NCBI GenBank assembly: GCA_964496275.1
Contig: CAZBYL010000074.1
Span: 1-8,411, forward strand
Length of the DNA stretch: 8,411 nucleotides
Source: CAZBYL01 sp964496275
GTDB lineage: Bacteria > Synergistota > Synergistia > Synergistales > Synergistaceae
Reading direction: 5' to 3'
The position numbers and the translations under genes were made by a program. Positions 5,444 through 8,411 of the stretch are shown here, piece after piece. Numbering within the stretch: the first letter of the stretch is position 1; each line of letters starts with the position of its first letter. The notes beneath the pieces were generated by a model. It had not been told where the DNA came from, ran no database searches, and saw only the letters and a program-made list of their open reading frames with translations.

Positions 5444-6655
5444 ATGAATAAAGTTCACAGATGGGGAATAATAATTGCGTTTCTTGTAATAATAGCTTGC
5501 GGCTGGATCGGTATCCGAGCAGTCTTTGTGGAGGACACCGATGCGTCTGTTCCCGCAGTTGTGGGCATGAACCTTGTCGATGCCGTCGATATGCTTCAGA
5601 AAGAGGGCCTGCTTGCTAAGGTGGATAAAGTTGATTCCGCCGAAAAAGCGGATACGGTAGTATCGCAGAGCCTCTCTAAAGGCGAAAAGGTTTCAAGAGG
5701 CAAAGTCATTCTCCTGAAAGTAAGCAAGGGCGGATCGATGTCGCAAATGCCGGATGTCAGGGGACTTAAATTTGAAGACGCCGTGGCTCGTCTCGGCGAA
5801 GCGGGATTTAAGGTTGATAAAATATTGCGGGTTACGGACAAGCTGAAACCCGCAGGCTCCATAATAGCTCAGAATCCTTCCTCGCCTCAGAATGTCGCCA
5901 CGAACACAATGGTAAGCCTTCTTGTAAGCTCCGGTCTTTCTGGCGCGAGTTCCTTTGTCGAAGTGCCTGACCTTCGCGGACAGAACATAGACGTTGCGAC
6001 TCAGGTGCTTGAGCAGATAGGTCTTGTTGTAGGATCGTCCACGGAAGTTCCCTCCATATCCGTTCCTGCCGGCACAATAATAAAGACGAATCCGCAGAAG
6101 AGGGCAAAAATACCTGCCGGAACACAGGTTAATCTGGTTTTTGCAAGACTTCCCATGGATGGAGAGACAACACCGGACGCTCCTGCTACAGAGGTTCAGG
6201 ACAAAGAGCGTGAGCAGGCTGTGCGCACTGTCGTTGTTAGGGATACTGTTCCGGCTCCCCTTCCCACGAAGGTGACTCCCGTAACTGTCGATAAGTCTGC
6301 AAAGACGGAGAAAACGGAAAAAGATACTGCCGCAGCCGTAAAGAAAGACGTTCCGCAAAGCGTCAAGGAAGAGAAAGCTCCTGCGGTAAAACCTGCAGAA
6401 GATGTTACACCTAAGAGTGCTCCGAGTGATTCGGGTGCGCCGAAAAAAACAGCCAAAATAAGATACCAGGTTCCTCCGCTGAGCAAGCCGCTCTCGCTGA
6501 AGATAGAAATTAAGGATGCCTCGGGTACAAGAACCCTGAAGGACATTATGGCGAAGAGCAGCGAATACATATCTCTGAATGTCCCCTACAGCGGAGATGC
6601 TATCGTCACAATTTTACTTGGAGGTGACTTTGTATGGCAGGATCGTTTCAACTGA
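5444..6655 (+). CDS. Membrane-anchored PASTA-domain protein without kinase
   Basis: The 403-residue protein has a short cytoplasmic start, one membrane helix (about 7-27) and an outside part. Three PASTA domains follow at about 35-95, 100-164 and 172-236, each opening with a form of 'VPdlrGxxxxxAxxxLxxxG' (VPAVVGMNLVDAVDML, MPDVRGLKFEDAVARL, VPDLRGQNIDVATQVL). A Pro/Ala/Lys-rich linker (about 237-340) follows, then a distinct C-terminal region (about 341-403, LSLKIEIKDASG to the end) that looks beta-rich. PASTA domains bind peptidoglycan or muropeptides in PrkC/StkP kinases and in some penicillin-binding proteins. Here there is no kinase or transpeptidase domain, so it is probably a wall-sensing or scaffolding protein. 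AGGAGGT lies nine bases before the ATG. It follows rsmB by 18 bp, and its last 22 bases overlap rpe. The exact function is unknown. Confidence 0.88.
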   Translation: MNKVHRWGIIIAFLVIIACGWIGIRAVFVEDTDASVPAVVGMNLVDAVDMLQKEGLLAKVDKVDSAEKADTVVSQSLSKGEKVSRGKVILLKVSKGGSMSQMPDVRGLKFEDAVARLGEAGFKVDKILRVTDKLKPAGSIIAQNPSSPQNVATNTMVSLLVSSGLSGASSFVEVPDLRGQNIDVATQVLEQIGLVVGSSTEVPSISVPAGTIIKTNPQKRAKIPAGTQVNLVFARLPMDGETTPDAPATEVQDKEREQAVRTVVVRDTVPAPLPTKVTPVTVDKSAKTEKTEKDTAAAVKKDVPQSVKEEKAPAVKPAEDVTPKSAPSDSGAPKKTAKIRYQVPPLSKPLSLKIEIKDASGTRTLKDIMAKSSEYISLNVPYSGDAIVTILLGGDFVWQDRFN

Positions 6656-7338
6656 TAAACCTTAAAAAGGGTAAAGATATTCTGATATCTCCCTCTTTGC
6701 TCTCTGCCGACGTGCTGAATATGGAACGCCATATAGAAATGCTTGAAGGTGAAGCGGATTGGCTGCACTTGGATATAATGGACGGGCATTTTGTCCCGAA
6801 CCTTTCCTATGGGCCCTCCCTGTTAAAGGCGCTCAGAAAGAGATATCCTCACGCATTTATAGACGTGCACATAATGGTGGAGCCTGCAGAGGCGTTTGTT
6901 GATATGTTTATGGCAGAACAGCCATCAGTTCTCACTGTACATGTAGAGGCAACTCCGCACATCCATAGAGTGCTGCAGAAGATAAGAGACAACGGCATAC
7001 CTGCGGGAGTATCTCTGAACCCGGGCACACCCGTCGAGATTCTCTATCCGATACTTGATATGACAGACCTTGTCCTTGTAATGTCCGTGAACCCGGGCTA
7101 CGGCGGTCAATCCTTCATAGAGGGAACTTTAGGTAAACTTAAGAAACTGGCGCAGTGGCGCGAACAAAACGGGTGGGACTACCTTATAGAAATGGACGGC
7201 GGAATAGGCACTCACAATATTTCTCTTGCCGCATCTCATGGCTGCGATGTTGCAGTAGCCGGAAACGCCATATTCGGTCAGCCCAACCCTGCCGAGGTAA
7301 TAAGGAAAATGAGGCTTGTCCTCAAAGAAGGGAGGTAA
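6634..7338 (+). CDS. rpe: Ribulose-phosphate 3-epimerase
   Basis: This 234-residue TIM-barrel enzyme interconverts D-ribulose 5-phosphate and D-xylulose 5-phosphate in the pentose phosphate pathway, in the cytosol. Key blocks are SPSLLSAD (19-26), HLDIMDGHFVPN (45-56), DVHIMVEP (77-84), VNPGYGGQSF (152-161), MDGGI (187-191) and the phosphate-binding VAGNAIFG (208-215). His45, Asp47, His79 and Asp188 match the family's metal ligands, with Asp47 and Asp188 as the acid-base pair. About 12 extra residues precede the core (usual length near 220). The ATG at 6634 is eight bases from GGAGGT, and both lie inside the end of the PASTA gene, giving a 22-bp overlap and likely translational coupling. The RodZ-like gene starts five bases after its stop. 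Confidence 0.96.
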   Translation: MAGSFQLINLKKGKDILISPSLLSADVLNMERHIEMLEGEADWLHLDIMDGHFVPNLSYGPSLLKALRKRYPHAFIDVHIMVEPAEAFVDMFMAEQPSVLTVHVEATPHIHRVLQKIRDNGIPAGVSLNPGTPVEILYPILDMTDLVLVMSVNPGYGGQSFIEGTLGKLKKLAQWREQNGWDYLIEMDGGIGTHNISLAASHGCDVAVAGNAIFGQPNPAEVIRKMRLVLKEGR

Positions 7339-7343
7339 TCCGA

Positions 7344-8342
7344 ATGGCAGGTGAACTTGACAACGAAGTGAACTCAGACATAAAAAATGGAGCCGCCGAA
7401 CTTGGAGCTAAGCTCAGAATTCTGCGCGAGGCTCAGAATATAACTATTCCGGACGTATCGCAGCACACAAAAATACAGAAGCATTACATATCAGCCATAG
7501 AGGATGGAAATTTAGATCTGCTGCCTAAAGGCCCATATACTCGTAGTTTCGTTAAGCAGTACTGCCTATATTTGGAGGCGGGCGACCTTTGGCCGTTTTA
7601 TGACGAGCTTACCAAAGTCCAGAAAGTGACTGTTCCTAAGCATGAGCTGAAGGATGAGTCCGGCTATACAAGTGCCGAGCCCATTGTGTTCAAGCCTAAA
7701 TCATACTTTTGGATATACCTTGTAATAGCTGTTTCAATAGCTGCCGCGTGCTGGATAACTTGGCAGTACAGATCTGATATCAGCTCCATTGCGACCGCCC
7801 CCGTCGACGGCGGAACGGCTGTTGCGGAGAAAAACGGTGAAAACCCGGAACAGCCTGCCGAGCCTCAAACGACGCCTGTTTCGGACAACGCGATTGCTCA
7901 GCCTGTGTCCGCGTCGATATCCGCCGCCACCGCTGGCGCAGGGCAGGCACCGGCTCCCGCGTCGGTCGACCTCGGCTGGATGGACGGCAAAAAGCCTGAA
8001 CCAAAGAAACCTGCCGTGAAGCCGCTCTCCTCCGACACGCCCGCTCCCGCGCCTGCATCCACGGAAGTGAAAACAAGCGGAGAACTTAAAATAATACCTG
8101 TATCTATTGTATGGGTCAAAGTGAGCCAAAACAGAAAGACCCTTTTTGAGGGAATAATCAGACCCGGAGAGGATAAGACATACACCGTCACCGGCGAGAT
8201 TCCTGTTCGCGTCAGATTCGGAAACCCAGGTAAGACCAACGTACAGTGGGCAGGAAACACCTCTTTGCCCTCCGAGAGCGGCGACAAACCCGTGACCCGT
8301 TATTACTGGCAGGATGGTAACGTGACGGATAAGCTGAAGTAA
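7344..8342 (+). CDS. rodZ: RodZ-like helix-turn-helix membrane protein
   Basis: The 332-residue protein has the RodZ plan: a cytoplasmic helix-turn-helix of the HTH_25 type (about 18-92, with LGAKLRILREAQNITIPDVS and the family hallmark PKGPYTRSFVKQY at 61-73), a membrane helix (about 121-140), a long Pro/Ala/Thr-rich linker (about 150-242), and a C-terminal beta domain like DUF4115 (about 246-305, with VWVKV, GIIRPGEDKTY and IPVRVRFGNPG). RodZ links MreB filaments to the wall elongation complex and sets rod shape. No mreB is in this window. The frame is open from 7155, but GGAGGT seven bases before ATG 7344, overlapping the rpe stop, sets the start. It is the last complete gene of the operon in the window. 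The C-terminal tail after about 305 appears longer than in standard RodZ. Confidence 0.85.
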   Translation: MAGELDNEVNSDIKNGAAELGAKLRILREAQNITIPDVSQHTKIQKHYISAIEDGNLDLLPKGPYTRSFVKQYCLYLEAGDLWPFYDELTKVQKVTVPKHELKDESGYTSAEPIVFKPKSYFWIYLVIAVSIAAACWITWQYRSDISSIATAPVDGGTAVAEKNGENPEQPAEPQTTPVSDNAIAQPVSASISAATAGAGQAPAPASVDLGWMDGKKPEPKKPAVKPLSSDTPAPAPASTEVKTSGELKIIPVSIVWVKVSQNRKTLFEGIIRPGEDKTYTVTGEIPVRVRFGNPGKTNVQWAGNTSLPSESGDKPVTRYYWQDGNVTDKLK

Positions 8343-8411
8343 AGCACACGCAAAGAGTAAGCGTCAAATCTTCCGTACCTGTTCACAATCCCTAAGATCG
8401 TATAAATTCCC
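8343..8411. other. Non-coding tail after rodZ
   Basis: The last 69 bases hold no gene or clear terminator hairpin. TATAAA at 8401-8406 could be a -10 element for a gene beyond the right edge, but the -35 position (CTGTTC at 16 bp) is poor. Confidence 0.3.

Noticed and set aside
5693..6358. 221-residue leftward open frame inside the PASTA gene
   Set aside because: Low-quality composition and no motifs, antisense to three clear PASTA domains.
7155..7343. In-frame upstream extension of the RodZ-like gene into rpe
   Set aside because: It would overlap rpe by 184 bp. ATG 7344 has GGAGGT seven bases away and matches the RodZ N-terminus.
1..8411. Mobile element, CRISPR array, tRNA or phage signals
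   Set aside because: I saw no transposase, integrase, array-like repeats, tRNA-like cloverleaf or terminal repeats. All genes look like vertically inherited core genes.

Overview
This 8.4 kb window is chromosomal DNA from a bacterium and carries ordinary housekeeping and cell-envelope genes, with no sign of mobile DNA. The mix fits a diderm, Synergistetes-like organism: an LpxB-related glycosyltransferase and a sugar aminotransferase sit beside a gene order (YugP-type protease, rsmB, PASTA protein, rpe) best known from Firmicutes. This lineage call is inference from gene content and order, not from a search.

Left part (1-1829). A short DUF370 (RemB/YaaB-like) gene runs leftward off an extended -10 promoter. 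It diverges from a rightward LpxB-related glycosyltransferase gene. That gene converges on a small leftward two-helix membrane protein of the AtpZ type, and the two share a hairpin terminator. The AtpZ-like gene has an almost consensus promoter whose predicted start point falls on the A of its ATG, which predicts a leaderless mRNA.

Intergenic region 1830-2099. This is the most information-dense non-coding stretch. It holds the AtpZ-like promoter, an inverted repeat, a perfect 12-bp palindrome, a 10-bp direct repeat containing an extended -10 element, a run of hairpins ending in a terminator (a candidate ~95-nt RNA), and a second promoter whose -35 element overlaps the terminator T-tract and drives the next gene.

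Middle part (2100-3992). A DegT/DnrJ/EryC1/StrS-family PLP sugar aminotransferase is followed by a YugP-type membrane zinc metalloprotease. A terminator-like hairpin follows the protease.

Right part (4106-8342). A tight four-gene operon: rsmB (16S rRNA m5C methyltransferase), a membrane-anchored PASTA protein with no kinase domain, rpe (ribulose-phosphate 3-epimerase, whose start lies inside the PASTA gene), and a RodZ-like helix-turn-helix membrane protein. Each has a strong Shine-Dalgarno sequence. The operon links ribosome maturation, pentose phosphate metabolism and wall or shape proteins. The PASTA gene lies where Firmicutes usually carry the PASTA Ser/Thr kinase PrkC.

I found no tRNA, rRNA, CRISPR array, insertion sequence or complete new defence system. 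The best candidates for undescribed biology are the structured RNA with its operator-like repeats at 1876-2041, the leaderless AtpZ-like gene, and the kinase-less PASTA/RodZ operon.
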